Positions 46,195 through 54,610 of a stretch of DNA of 64,000 nucleotides are shown here, in pieces. Numbering within the stretch: position 1 is the first letter of the stretch; the number at the start of each line of letters is the position of its first letter. Origin of the DNA: Pararhizobium sp. IMCC3301 (GTDB lineage Bacteria; Pseudomonadota; Alphaproteobacteria; Rhizobiales; GCA-2746425); contig NZ_CP132336.1 of assembly GCF_030758315.1 (NCBI RefSeq), positions 1-64,000 on the forward strand, given 5' to 3'. A model generated the notes under the pieces. The model was not told the DNA's origin, made no database searches, and saw nothing but the letters and a program-made list of their open reading frames with translations. The translations under genes were made by a program, and so were the position numbers.

Positions 46195-47832
46195 TTGACA
46201 GTTGAACAGTCGAATAATGCGATGCCATTGTTGCAGGCCCGGGGCATTGTCAAACGGTTCGGGACTTTGACTGCCAATGATTATATCGATCTATCTCTGG
46301 TGCCGGGTGAAATTCACGCACTTCTGGGCGAAAACGGTGCCGGCAAATCGACATTTGTCAAAATGCTCTATGGCAGTTTGCGCCCCGATGAGGGAACGCT
46401 GAGCTGGAAGGGTAACGAGGTTTCCATCACCAACCCGGCCATGGCCCGGGAGTTGGGCATCGGCATGGTGTTTCAGCATTTCTCGCTGTTTGAAGCCCTG
46501 ACCGTTGAAGAGAATATCCTGCTGGCTTTGCCAAAAGAGCAGGCCAAAAACCTGCGGCAGCGGATCAAGACAGTGTCTGCCGAATATGGTCTCCCGCTCA
46601 ATCCGACCGCGACGATTGCCGATCTGTCCGTTGGCGAGCGCCAGCGGGTTGAGATTGTCCGCTGCCTGCTGCAGGAACCGGATCTGATCATCATGGATGA
46701 ACCGACATCGGTGCTGACACCTCAGGAAGCCGATGAACTGTTTCTGGTGCTGGAAAAACTGGCCGCCGAGCACAAGAGCATTCTGTATATCAGCCACAGG
46801 CTCGACGAAGTGAAGCGGCTTTGTCATCGGGCGACCATATTGCGCCACGGCAAACTGATTTCCGAATGTGATCCAAAACAGGAAACTGCAAAAACACTGG
46901 CGGCGATGATGGTCGGCAGTGAAGTCGCCGATGTCAGCCGCGTTCCGCGGGATTTTCATGGCGCCAAGAAATGTCTGGTGGTTCGCGCTCTGAATGTTGA
47001 ACCGGAGGTGAACACCGGCACCAGTCTGGTGGATGTGTCCTTTGATGTTGCGCATGGCGAAATTCTTTGCATTGCCGGTATTGCCGGCAATGGCCAAAGC
47101 GAATTATTCGGTGCCCTGTCCGGGGAAACCCCGGTGTCGGACGTTGGTGCCATTGTATTTGATGGCTGGCCATGCGCGGCTGACGGAATTTCCGAACGGC
47201 GCAGACGCGGTGCAGCCTTCGTGCCCGAAGAACGCAATGGCCATGGCGCGCTGGCGGATTTGAAACTCAGCCGCAATATCCTGCTGTCCTGGAACAATGC
47301 CAATGATGGAACCACCTCACGAGGTGTCATCGACCGCCTGGCACTGGCCCGTCTGGAAGGCAGGATTACGGAAGCTTTTGATGTCCGGATGGCCCATGCC
47401 GATGTGGAAGCCGGTGCCCTGTCCGGGGGCAATCTGCAGAAATTTGTTGTCGGCCGCGAAGTTAAGCGCAATCCCAGGCTGCTGATCGTTTCCCAGCCCA
47501 CCTGGGGTGTCGACGCGGGTGCCGCCAGTTTGATCCGGCAAAAGCTCATTGATCTGTCCAGAAGCGGCACCACAATTGTTGTGATCAGCCAGGATCTCGA
47601 CGAGATATTCGAGATTGCTGATCAGGTGGCAGTGATATCGGAAGGCCGGATGTCACAATCCTATCCGATTGATGAAATCTCCCGTGAGCAGATCGGCCTT
47701 CTGATGGGAGGGGTGGATGCAGAAGCGCGGCCCGTATCGCAACCGCCCGGTCCCATCGAACAGTCAGAGCCTCTCGAACCAGCGGATCGGCCGATCGCCG
47801 ATGCCAACACCGAGGTGGACCATGCAGTTTAA
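46195..47832 (+). CDS. Nucleoside ABC importer, dual-cassette ATPase
   Basis: About 545 residues with two ABC cassettes in one chain, as in the BMP-type nucleoside importers (NupO/RnsB/YufO group). First cassette: LLGENGAGKST, LSVGERQRVE, IMDEPTSVLTP. Second cassette: AGIAGNGQSELF (degenerate Walker A, normal for this group), LSGGNLQKFVVGRE and SQPTWGVDAG. The start is TTG 46195 with AGGGGG about 9 nt upstream; ATG 46222 is the alternative, while the frame open from 46024 overlaps xdhC. Its end overlaps the first permease gene by 11 nt. Confidence 0.93.
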   Translation: MTVEQSNNAMPLLQARGIVKRFGTLTANDYIDLSLVPGEIHALLGENGAGKSTFVKMLYGSLRPDEGTLSWKGNEVSITNPAMARELGIGMVFQHFSLFEALTVEENILLALPKEQAKNLRQRIKTVSAEYGLPLNPTATIADLSVGERQRVEIVRCLLQEPDLIIMDEPTSVLTPQEADELFLVLEKLAAEHKSILYISHRLDEVKRLCHRATILRHGKLISECDPKQETAKTLAAMMVGSEVADVSRVPRDFHGAKKCLVVRALNVEPEVNTGTSLVDVSFDVAHGEILCIAGIAGNGQSELFGALSGETPVSDVGAIVFDGWPCAADGISERRRRGAAFVPEERNGHGALADLKLSRNILLSWNNANDGTTSRGVIDRLALARLEGRITEAFDVRMAHADVEAGALSGGNLQKFVVGREVKRNPRLLIVSQPTWGVDAGAASLIRQKLIDLSRSGTTIVVISQDLDEIFEIADQVAVISEGRMSQSYPIDEISREQIGLLMGGVDAEARPVSQPPGPIEQSEPLEPADRPIADANTEVDHAV

Positions 47833-48898
47833 GTTACAGCGCCGGGAAGAGCATTCAACATGGATGACGGTCTTCTCGCCCCTGATCGCGGTGCTGCTGA
47901 TGCTGGCCACCGGAGCCGCGCTGTTTACAAGCCTGGGGATTGACCCTGTCAGAGGCTTGTCGGTATATTTCCTCGAACCGTTGCTCAGTGCCTGGTCGCT
48001 GCAGGAACTGGTGGTGAAAGCAACGCCCCTGATCCTGATCGGCATTGGCCTGTCGATCTGCTACCGGGCCAATATCTGGAATATCGGCGCAGAAGGACAG
48101 TTCATTGCGGGCGCTCTGGCCGGATCATACATCCCGATCATGATGTCCGGCTGGGAAGGGCCTCTGGTGTTTCCCACGATGGTTGCTGCTGGGTTGGCCG
48201 GCGGCGCGCTTTTCGCATTGATACCGGCGCTGCTAAAAGTCCGGTTTGGCGCCAACGAAATTCTCACCAGTCTGCTGCTGGTCTATGTTGCGCAGTTTCT
48301 CCTCGACTGGCTGGTCCGTGGACCGTGGCGCGATCCGGAAGGGTTCAATTTCCCCGAAAGCCGGCTGTTTGGCAGCGATGCCGTAACGCCATTGATTTTT
48401 GATGGCGGCAGGATGCATATCGGCTTTCCCATCGCACTCGTCATCGCCATTGTCGCGGCCTATTTACTCAGCCGTACAATTCACGGCTTCAAGATACAGG
48501 TGATCGGACAATCTCCGCGGGCCGCGCGCTTTGCCGGTTTCAGCCAGAGCAGGATGATCTTTCTCGCCTTCGCGATTTCCGGCGCATTAGCCGGTCTGGC
48601 CGGAATACTGGAGGTAGCGGGACCGATCGGCCAGCTCCGCCCGGTGATCTCGCCCGGTTACGGATTCACTGCGATTATCGTCGCGTTTCTTGGCCGCCTC
48701 AACCCGATTGGCATTGTCATTGCAGGCTTTGTGCTGGCCTTGTCCTATCTGGGCGGCGAGGCGGCCCAGGTATCGCTTGGCATCACCGACAAGATTGCCA
48801 GGGTGTTCCAGGGTCTGCTGCTGTTTTACGTGCTCGCCTGCGATACGTTCATTGTCTACACCATCCGCCGTGTCGGTGCAGTCAGGGAGCCAGGTTGA
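47822..48898 (+). CDS. Nucleoside ABC importer permease 1
   Basis: About 358 residues with eight or more membrane segments. The BPD_transp_2 family pattern is evident in ATPLILIGIGLSICYRANIWNIGAEGQF and the coupling region QSPRAARFAGFSQSR. It pairs with the second permease and the dual ATPase to carry purine nucleosides or bases, as judged from the xanthine dehydrogenase genes upstream. ATG 47822 lies inside the end of the ATPase gene; the longer open frame from 47717 is a shadow of that gene. Confidence 0.93.
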   Translation: MQFKLQRREEHSTWMTVFSPLIAVLLMLATGAALFTSLGIDPVRGLSVYFLEPLLSAWSLQELVVKATPLILIGIGLSICYRANIWNIGAEGQFIAGALAGSYIPIMMSGWEGPLVFPTMVAAGLAGGALFALIPALLKVRFGANEILTSLLLVYVAQFLLDWLVRGPWRDPEGFNFPESRLFGSDAVTPLIFDGGRMHIGFPIALVIAIVAAYLLSRTIHGFKIQVIGQSPRAARFAGFSQSRMIFLAFAISGALAGLAGILEVAGPIGQLRPVISPGYGFTAIIVAFLGRLNPIGIVIAGFVLALSYLGGEAAQVSLGITDKIARVFQGLLLFYVLACDTFIVYTIRRVGAVREPG

Positions 48899-49818
48899 TG
48901 GAAATTTATGAAGCTGTCATTCTGACGATCATCACGGCTGCCACGCCGCTGTTGCTGGCCGCTTGTGGTGAACTGGTCGCAGAACGATCCGGGATTCTCA
49001 ATCTCGGCGTTGAAGGCATGATGATCATGGGTGCGGTGAGTGCGTTCGCCATTGCCTATACCACCGGTTCGCCCTATCTTGGCGTGGCGGCTGGCATTGC
49101 CGCTGGTGCACTGGCCTCGCTGCCCTTTGCATTTCTGACGATTTCAATGGTCACCAATCAGGTGGCGACCGGCCTTGCGCTCACCATCCTCGGGCTTGGG
49201 CTGTCCGGAATGATCGGTGATGCCTATATCGGCTTGCCCGGCGTCAAACTGGCACCGATCTACATTGAAGGGCTTTCGGATCTGCCTTATGTCGGCAAAA
49301 TCCTGTTTTCGCAGGACATCATCGTTTATGCATCCATCGTGCTGCTGTTGGCAGTCTGGTATTTCCTGTTCAAATCGCGCGCCGGCCTGGCGCTGCGCGC
49401 GGTCGGCGACAGCCATTCCTCGGCTCATGCCCTGGGTGTATCAGTGCGCAAGGTGCGCTATCTGGCGGTTATTTTCGGCGGGGCCTGTGCCGGTCTGGCA
49501 GGGGCATATCTGTCATTGGTCTATACCCCGCAATGGACTGAAGGCATGACGGCAGGACGGGGCTGGATTGCAGTGGTTCTGGTGGTCTTCGCCACATGGA
49601 TGCCGGGTCGGCTGCTCGCCGGGGCCTATCTGTTTGGTGCTGTCCTGATCCTGCAACTGCACGCACAGGCCGCAGGCGTCAAAATTCCCTCCCAGTTCCT
49701 CTCAAGTCTGCCATATCTGGCGACCATCATTGTGCTTGTTCTGATATCCAGAAATCGCACGCTGGTGAAGAAAAACGCACCGGCCTGCCTTGGCAAGCCG
49801 TTTGTACCTGATGTCTAA
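48898..49818 (+). CDS. Nucleoside ABC importer permease 2
   Basis: About 306 residues with eight to nine hydrophobic segments. The family pattern is AATPLLLAACGELVAERSGILNLGVEGMM, and the EAA-like loop is AVGDSHSSAHALGVSVRKVRYL. Its ATG overlaps the stop of permease 1 by 1 base, indicating coupled translation in a 2+2 stoichiometry importer. About 88 bases with a short tandem repeat separate it from the binding-protein gene. Confidence 0.94.
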   Translation: MEIYEAVILTIITAATPLLLAACGELVAERSGILNLGVEGMMIMGAVSAFAIAYTTGSPYLGVAAGIAAGALASLPFAFLTISMVTNQVATGLALTILGLGLSGMIGDAYIGLPGVKLAPIYIEGLSDLPYVGKILFSQDIIVYASIVLLLAVWYFLFKSRAGLALRAVGDSHSSAHALGVSVRKVRYLAVIFGGACAGLAGAYLSLVYTPQWTEGMTAGRGWIAVVLVVFATWMPGRLLAGAYLFGAVLILQLHAQAAGVKIPSQFLSSLPYLATIIVLVLISRNRTLVKKNAPACLGKPFVPDV

Positions 49819-49836
49819 TCAGCATCAGAGCAGCTT

Positions 49837-49885
49837 TTACAATCACGCAATCACGCAATCACGCAATCAGGCACGCAATCAGTCA
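49837..49885 (+). repeat. Short tandem repeat of ACGCAATC-type units before the binding-protein gene
   Basis: AATCACGC is repeated three times from about 49841, followed by degenerate copies (AATCAGGCACGCAATCAGTC). It occupies the spacer between permease 2 and the BMP gene, ending about 20 bases before the ATG at 49907. It might set the mRNA context of the highly expressed binding protein. Confidence 0.8.
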
Positions 49886-49906
49886 CATAATCAGGGATTT
49901 TGTCAT

Positions 49907-50989
49907 ATGAAACGCATTATCAGAACTCTTGCGGGAGCTGTCGCTCTTGCCACCATCGGTCTGGCTGGGACGGTGTTTGCCGACAGTCATGAGAAAATCA
50001 GGGTCGGCTTTATCTATGTCGGACCAATTGGCGATTTCGGCTGGTCCTATCAGCACGATCAAGGCCGGCTTGCCATTGAAGAAGCCTTTGGTGACAAGGT
50101 TGAGACAAACTATGTGGAAAGCGTCTCGGAAGGACCGGATGCGGAGCGGGCAATCGAACGTCTCGCCCGTGAAGGATACAATATGATTTTCACCACATCC
50201 TTCGGCTACATGAATCCGACAATCAAGGTGGCGGCGAAATTCCCCGATGTCTATTTTGAACATGCCACCGGCTATAAGCGCGCCGACAATGTTGCGACCT
50301 ATTCGTCGCGGTTTTACGAAGGCCGCTACATTATCGGTCAGATCGCGGCAAAAGTCTCAAAGACCGGAACCGCAGGTTACATCGGATCAGTCCCGGTTCC
50401 CGAAGTGGTGCGCGGTATCAATGCCTTCATGCTCGGCGCACAATCCGTCAATCCGGATTTCAAGTTGAAAGTGGTCTGGGTCAACACCTGGTTTGATCCG
50501 GGCAGGGAAGCCGATGCTGCCAAGGCGCTGATCGATCAGGGCGTTGATATCATCACCCAGCACACGGATTCTCCGGCGCCGCTTCAGGTTGCAGCAGAGC
50601 GCGGCGTCAAGGGATTCGGCCAGGCATCGGACATGATCGCATTTGCGCCGGATGCGCAGCTGACCTCAATCGTTGACAATTGGAAAGACTATTATGTGTC
50701 CCGTGTCCAGGCCGTCATGGATGGCACCTGGACATCGACCGAGGTCTGGGGCGGTCTGGACAGCAAGATGGTGAATATGGCGCCTTACACCAACCTTCCC
50801 GATGATGTTGCTGCAGAAGCTGCCGAAACCGAGGCGGCAATCCGCAATGGCGACCTGCATCCGTTCGCCGGCCCAATCTACAAGAAGGACGGAACGCTGC
50901 TCGTCGGTGAAGGTGAAACGGTTGATGACGGCACACTGCTGGGCATGAATTTCTATGTCAAAGGCGTTGACGGTGAACTGCCGCAATAA
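49907..50989 (+). CDS. BMP-family nucleoside-binding protein of the ABC importer
   Basis: About 360 residues. The signal peptide (MKRIIRTLAGAVALATIGL, ending at VFA) is of the general secretory type, with no lipobox Cys. BMP/PnrA features are KIRVGFIYVGPIGDFGWSYQHDQG, TTSFGYMNPT and GYIGSVPVPEVVRGINAF. It captures purine nucleosides or bases in the periplasm for the importer encoded just upstream. The frame extends to 49790 through the tandem repeat, but the start is set by the signal peptide. A strong terminator follows. Confidence 0.94.
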   Translation: MKRIIRTLAGAVALATIGLAGTVFADSHEKIRVGFIYVGPIGDFGWSYQHDQGRLAIEEAFGDKVETNYVESVSEGPDAERAIERLAREGYNMIFTTSFGYMNPTIKVAAKFPDVYFEHATGYKRADNVATYSSRFYEGRYIIGQIAAKVSKTGTAGYIGSVPVPEVVRGINAFMLGAQSVNPDFKLKVVWVNTWFDPGREADAAKALIDQGVDIITQHTDSPAPLQVAAERGVKGFGQASDMIAFAPDAQLTSIVDNWKDYYVSRVQAVMDGTWTSTEVWGGLDSKMVNMAPYTNLPDDVAAEAAETEAAIRNGDLHPFAGPIYKKDGTLLVGEGETVDDGTLLGMNFYVKGVDGELPQ

Positions 50990-51013
50990 TCACCTTTGAT
51001 GGTGAACAGAAGG

Positions 51014-51044
51014 GAGCCGGCTGGAAGGCCGGCTCTTTGCTTTT
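51014..51044 (+). terminator. Rho-independent terminator of the purine/nucleoside operon
   Basis: GAGCCGGC (51014-51021) pairs with GCCGGCTC (51028-51035) over a 6-base loop, followed by TTTGCTTTT. It lies 25 bases after the binding-protein stop and closes the block that starts at hiuH. Confidence 0.85.
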
Positions 51045-51141
51045 CGGCATTTGCCGATACAATTCCGTGACATACTGCATCAAACAATCTAGGATTCAGG
51101 CCGAGGGAACAGCGTCGGCAGTCGGCGCCAGGGGTGCGCAT

Positions 51142-51924
51142 ATGAGTCTTTGGAAGCGAATGATGGGTCGGCGACCGGACGCCGAGCCGAAACCACCTGT
51201 CAAAACCCGCAGCAGCCGGAAACGCTTTCGCGACGTTGACGAAATCACCGATATCGCTGCCGAAGAGGCATTTGACGGCGCTTTGACGGAGAGCATTCGC
51301 GCGCGCTGGGTTTTCTGGCAGGAACTGGGCGATCTGGCGCCGGAGCTGATCGCGCCCCAGGTCAATTCGATCTACAAGAACATTCCCGCTTGGCCATCTG
51401 ATCGTCTTGCCTTCCTGACCATCGAGCGTGAAGGCTCGACGGTGCTGGCCACAGATGGCCTGTCTGATCCATTCCACGATAACCATCAGGGCAATCAGGG
51501 TTTCGGGCTGGAATTTTTCATGGATATTGCCGAACGTCCGATGTCGGAACAGTCACGCAATATCGCCGTCGAAACGCTGATGACGGTGGCCTACAACACG
51601 GTCGCCCGCGGCGGCATGGAGGACCTGCTGGACGAATTCGGCGTAATTTCCATGGAAATTCCCGAAAGCGATTTGCCCGCTACGCATCTCACCGCCGACG
51701 GCAGCGCCTGCATCCTGATGGGCGCTCCGAAAGCGGATTTTGATACGCTCTATATTGATGGTCCGATGGGCGATATCGCCCTGATTTCCCTGACATTGCT
51801 GACCGGCCGCGAGACCAATCTGATCCGCAAATTCGGCGCCAGCGCCAGAGCCGACATCGCGCAAAATCTGCTGGAAGCCGGAATAGGCCACCGCACAATC
51901 GTCGGCCGCCCGTCGATTATTTAA
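51142..51924 (+). CDS. Uncharacterised protein, possible SUFU-like domain
   Basis: About 260 residues, soluble, with no signal peptide and a basic N-terminus (SLWKRMMGRRPDAEPK). The central part LATDGLSDPFHD and GFGLEFFMDIAE loosely resembles bacterial suppressor-of-fused-like proteins, and ends with a stretch of alternating hydrophobic residues. I cannot assign a function. ATG 51142 is chosen because AGGGG lies about 7 bases upstream; the frame open from 51037 would begin inside the preceding terminator. It is isolated, converging on the sulfatase gene. Confidence 0.7.
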   Translation: MSLWKRMMGRRPDAEPKPPVKTRSSRKRFRDVDEITDIAAEEAFDGALTESIRARWVFWQELGDLAPELIAPQVNSIYKNIPAWPSDRLAFLTIEREGSTVLATDGLSDPFHDNHQGNQGFGLEFFMDIAERPMSEQSRNIAVETLMTVAYNTVARGGMEDLLDEFGVISMEIPESDLPATHLTADGSACILMGAPKADFDTLYIDGPMGDIALISLTLLTGRETNLIRKFGASARADIAQNLLEAGIGHRTIVGRPSII

Positions 51925-51947
51925 CAATATCCAACAGGCGACTCACA

Positions 51948-51990
51948 TTCCCGGACTTTGCGATCAAAATAAGCGCCGCAAGTCCGGGAA
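51948..51990. terminator. Inverted repeat between convergent genes
   Basis: TTCCCGGACTT (51948-51958) pairs with AAGTCCGGGAA (51980-51990) across about 21 bases. It lies between the stops of the uncharacterised gene and the sulfatase gene, so a bidirectional terminator is likely, but no T-tract follows. Confidence 0.5.
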
Positions 51991-52013
51991 GTTGCCGTCA
52001 TGCTTCAAATTTG

Positions 52014-53552
52014 TCAGGCCATCCCGATCTGTTCCAGCGGGACCTTACGGGCATCCTGCGGGCGCAAGGCGATCATTGCTTCCAGTGATTTGCGCAAGGA
52101 AGCGTGATCGGCACTGTCAAACAGATTGATCATTTCGTCGGGATCATTTTCCAGATCATACAATTCCCCGACGCCGCTGATCTGATCCAGTGACAGCCTG
52201 TGGGTCCGCGTTCTGACGGTGCGCAGTTCAAGTGCGACCCCAGAGCGTGACGGACGCAGGTCCCATTCATTGTAGGCGAATTCGCGGTGCGCATCGTCCT
52301 GCTCAATCAGATCGCGCATGCTCTGGCTGTGCATCTCCATCAGCGGCGCTGCATCAGCGTAGTCGAGAATTGTCGCGGCAAAATCCAGATTGGAAACCGG
52401 ATCAGCAACGCGTTTCCCCGCCGGTATACCGGGGCCGCGCAGAATGCAGCCGACACGCAGCAACCCGTCATACAGCATCGGCCCTTTCAGCAGCAGACCA
52501 TGATCACCGAGCCAGTCGCCATGGTCAGCGGAATAGATAATGATCGTATTGTCATCGAGATCAAGCCGGGACAGTTCCGCCATGATGCGTCCGACATTGT
52601 GATCGATCAGTGAAATCATGCCGTAGTAATTGGCAATGACCTCGCGCAGCTGATCGTCATCCATCACCGGGGTGCGAGAGAATTTTTCGCGAAATTCAGC
52701 CAGATCTGCCCGGATTTCGGGCTTGCCTTCCAGCGAATTGCGGTGCCACCACGGACGGTTTTCCAGGTCAAGTGTCCGGTGTTCCGGCAGATCGACGTCC
52801 TCGGGCCGGTGCAAAAGGCTCCAGGGCAGAGGACAGTCGAACGGATGGTGCGGATCGGGAAACGACGCCCAGATAAAAAAAGGTTCGTCGTCCTTTTCCG
52901 CTTCATTGATACGGGCAATGGTCCGGTCTGCGACCCAGCTTGAATTATGCCAGGCTACGGGCAGGCCGGAATGCCAAGTCTGGGGAGCGTCCTTGGTGTC
53001 CGGGCCGACATTGCTCGCATAGGCTTTGTTCTTGGCCTCGCCATGGCCGTCAGCATAGTACCAGCGGTCATAGTGCTGGCCATTCGGCGGCTCCATCGGC
53101 AAATGCAGATTATGGCCTTCAACCACCAGTTCGACATAGCCGAACCCCATATAGGGTCCAAACCAGTCCGCATCATATTTATCCATACTGTCGCGGCATT
53201 CAGCTGTGCCGGTCGGCGCGAATGTGTGCGCAGTGGCAAAATGGGCCTTGCCGATCAGGGCAGTGTTGTAGCCAGAGGCGGTCAGCGCGCCGCCAAAGCC
53301 TTTTTCGCCAAGTGCCGGATCAAGGTCGATGCCATTGTCCGAAACTCCATGGGTCGCCGGCAGCAGGCCGGTCACAATCGACGCACGGGCCGGCTGGCAG
53401 ACCGGATTGGATGTAATGCAGGTGGAAAAATGGGTGCCTTCACGGGCCAGTTGATCCAGATGCGGTGTTTTGACCTTGCGTCCTTCAAAGCCGAAGCAAT
53501 CTCCGCGATGCTGGTCGGCAGTGATGAAAATAATGTTTGGCCGTTTGCTCAT
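52014..53552 (-). CDS. Type I sulfatase (formylglycine-dependent)
   Basis: About 512 residues of the alkaline-phosphatase superfamily. The metal-binding N-terminus is PNIIFITADQHRGD, and the sulfatase signature Cys-x-Pro-x-Arg is CQPAR, with Cys52 to be converted to formylglycine, followed by ASIVTG. YSADHGDWLGDHG is the second metal motif. No signal peptide is seen, so it is probably cytoplasmic and acts on imported sulfate esters or related phosphonates. Start MSKRPNI at 53552 is preferred over 53609. It lies 67 bases after the tctC gene of a TTT importer, in the same direction. Confidence 0.92.
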   Translation of the reverse strand: MSKRPNIIFITADQHRGDCFGFEGRKVKTPHLDQLAREGTHFSTCITSNPVCQPARASIVTGLLPATHGVSDNGIDLDPALGEKGFGGALTASGYNTALIGKAHFATAHTFAPTGTAECRDSMDKYDADWFGPYMGFGYVELVVEGHNLHLPMEPPNGQHYDRWYYADGHGEAKNKAYASNVGPDTKDAPQTWHSGLPVAWHNSSWVADRTIARINEAEKDDEPFFIWASFPDPHHPFDCPLPWSLLHRPEDVDLPEHRTLDLENRPWWHRNSLEGKPEIRADLAEFREKFSRTPVMDDDQLREVIANYYGMISLIDHNVGRIMAELSRLDLDDNTIIIYSADHGDWLGDHGLLLKGPMLYDGLLRVGCILRGPGIPAGKRVADPVSNLDFAATILDYADAAPLMEMHSQSMRDLIEQDDAHREFAYNEWDLRPSRSGVALELRTVRTRTHRLSLDQISGVGELYDLENDPDEMINLFDSADHASLRKSLEAMIALRPQDARKVPLEQIGMA

Positions 53553-53618
53553 GGGTGAATTCCTGTGGCGCAGGCGCAGATTGGCCCTGCAAAGCGGATG
53601 CAGGGCCAAACAGCGCTG

Positions 53619-54587
53619 TTACTTGATGAGTTTAGCGAGATCGGACATGCTTTTTGAAGACGACGCGATATAGGCAGCCGCGTCATCCAGAGGTTTCCAG
53701 ATCGGCGTCACGCCATAACTTTTTGCAAAGTCGATCCACTCGGAGGATTGCGCCATGCCGCCAAAGATCTCCGAAAGCCGGACCATAACGTCGTCCGGGG
53801 TGTCCTTGGGAGCCCAGACCGCAGTCCAGATTCCCAGATCGTGCGGAATGCCGACATCGGCAAAGGAGGTCAGATCGCCTTTGAATTTCACCAGTTCCAG
53901 ATCTGTCGACGCCACCAGAAAGACGGCATCACCGGTATTGATGGAATCCAGCCCCGCTGGCACGCCCGGCATGGCTGCATCGATCTGATCGCCCAGCAGG
54001 GCGGCCATGGTTGGTGCACCGCCGCCATAGGGAATGATATTGACGTCGATCCCATAAGTATCTTCGATAGCAATGATGGCAAGGTGTTGCGGACTGCTGA
54101 GGGCCGGCACACCGACTGTCAGTTCGCCGGGTTTTTCCTTCGCCGCAGCGACAAATTCATCGAGCGTCTTCCAGTTCTTCGAGGGCCGGGTCAAAAACCA
54201 GGCACCGCGCAGATTGAAAACACCGATCGGACGGAAATCATCTGCACTGACCGGCAGATTTTCCTGGAACAGGGCCAGCGTGGTCAGCACCGTGTCGGCG
54301 ACAAGCAGCGTGTAACCGTCCGGTTCTGCCTGTGCCGCCTGCAAGATGCCTGCGACACCGCCACCACCCGTCACTGAATCGATCACAATCGGCTGGTCGA
54401 TAAACGCGTCAGAGTTTTTGGTCAGCCCGCGAATGGCCGTATCCGTTGCGCCTCCGGGCGCAAAAGCGTTGATGATGTGGATTGGTTTGGATGGAAATTC
54501 CTGTGCAACGGCCATCCCGGTAAAACTGACCGCCGCCGCAGTGGCGAGAGCCGCTGCACAGCTGGTAATTGAGTGGAATATTTTCAT
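53619..54587 (-). CDS. TTT-family periplasmic substrate-binding protein (TctC/Bug)
   Basis: About 322 residues with a signal peptide (about 1-28, ending AVAQ). Bug-fold features include IHIINAFAPGGATDTAIRGL, TGGGGVAGILQAAQAEPDG and VGVPALSSPQHLAIIA. It is the receptor of the TctC-TctA-TctB set and lies between the permease genes and the sulfatase gene. The ligand might be a sulfated or sulfonated acid; this is inferred from context only. The start at 54587 follows a GGAGGA ribosome-binding site. Confidence 0.92.
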   Translation of the reverse strand: MKIFHSITSCAAALATAAAVSFTGMAVAQEFPSKPIHIINAFAPGGATDTAIRGLTKNSDAFIDQPIVIDSVTGGGGVAGILQAAQAEPDGYTLLVADTVLTTLALFQENLPVSADDFRPIGVFNLRGAWFLTRPSKNWKTLDEFVAAAKEKPGELTVGVPALSSPQHLAIIAIEDTYGIDVNIIPYGGGAPTMAALLGDQIDAAMPGVPAGLDSINTGDAVFLVASTDLELVKFKGDLTSFADVGIPHDLGIWTAVWAPKDTPDDVMVRLSEIFGGMAQSSEWIDFAKSYGVTPIWKPLDDAAAYIASSSKSMSDLAKLIK

Positions 54588-54610
54588 GTTTTCCTCCTTG
54601 TTGATTAAAA

